Positions 5,248-5,256 of a DNA stretch of 5,256 nucleotides are shown here, one piece after another. The DNA is from Myxococcales bacterium (GTDB taxonomy: Bacteria > Myxococcota_A > UBA9160 > JALSIO01), in NCBI GenBank assembly GCA_026989995.1, contig JALSIO010000133.1, positions 1-5,256 on the forward strand. Direction: 5' to 3'. The translations under genes were made by a program, and so were the position numbers. The notes under the pieces were generated by a model that was given only the letters and a program-made list of their open reading frames with translations, was not told where the DNA came from and made no database searches. The stretch's first letter is position 1. Each line of letters opens with the position of its first letter.

Positions 5248-5256
5248 CGAGGGCTG

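Larger units (their letters stand above)
5000..5256. other. Upstream non-coding region of the operon
   Basis: No confident gene is present. Short open frames here lack a Shine-Dalgarno and protein-like composition. The region contains the first gene's RBS, several perfect GC-rich palindromes close to the gene (5022-5074), a short hairpin (5144-5157), an AT-richer stretch (about 5181-5215) that is the best place for a promoter or operator, and a hairpin at 5228-5247. If transcription starts near 5190 the leader would be nearly 190 nt long. A weak minus-strand promoter match exists (TTGGGA at 5210-5215, then TAGGTT after 18 nt), but it is poor against the sigma-70 consensus. Confidence 0.6.

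Noticed and set aside
1..5256. CRISPR array, tRNA/rRNA, insertion sequence, phage or toxin-antitoxin elements.
   Set aside because: I looked on both strands and saw no spaced direct repeats, tRNA-like cloverleaf, terminal inverted repeats with a transposase, or small paired toxin/antitoxin frames. Three ordinary-length genes occupy nearly the whole window.

Overview
The window is uniformly very GC-rich, and G or C dominates third codon positions in all three genes. Together with an exported peptidoglycan-binding serine hydrolase, this suggests a high-GC bacterium, most plausibly an uncultivated proteobacterial or Myxococcota/Binatota-like lineage. There is no rRNA or other taxonomic marker, so this placement is weak.

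All recognisable genes lie on the minus strand and form one compact operon, read from right to left. It starts with a secreted, class A beta-lactamase-fold serine hydrolase with a C-terminal peptidoglycan-binding domain (4999 down to 3398). Next is a complete GH3 beta-glucosidase with a PA14 insertion and no signal peptide (3401 down to 858). Last is a DUF7065/DUF7064-type protein (861 running off the left edge at 1, 287 residues visible). Both junctions are 4-bp stop/start overlaps (GTGA at 3398-3401, ATGA at 858-861). Each has a good Shine-Dalgarno inside the end of the preceding gene, so translation is probably coupled.

The right-hand 257 bases (5000-5256) have no confident gene. They hold the RBS of the first gene, a cluster of perfect GC-rich palindromes in the putative leader, an AT-richer island with an imperfect 17-bp palindrome (5191-5207) that looks like a regulator operator/promoter, and an 8-bp perfect hairpin (5228-5247).

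How the genes work together is not evident from the families alone. The GH3 is of the beta-glucosidase type, not NagZ, so a simple peptidoglycan-recycling story does not fit. A cytoplasmic PA14-type GH3 next to a DUF7064 protein is more consistent with processing a small glycoside with a hydrophobic aglycone; this is inference. The window shows no CRISPR, transposon, phage or defence element. Its least ordinary aspects are the gene combination, the His-rich insertion in the serine hydrolase, and the upstream palindromic region.
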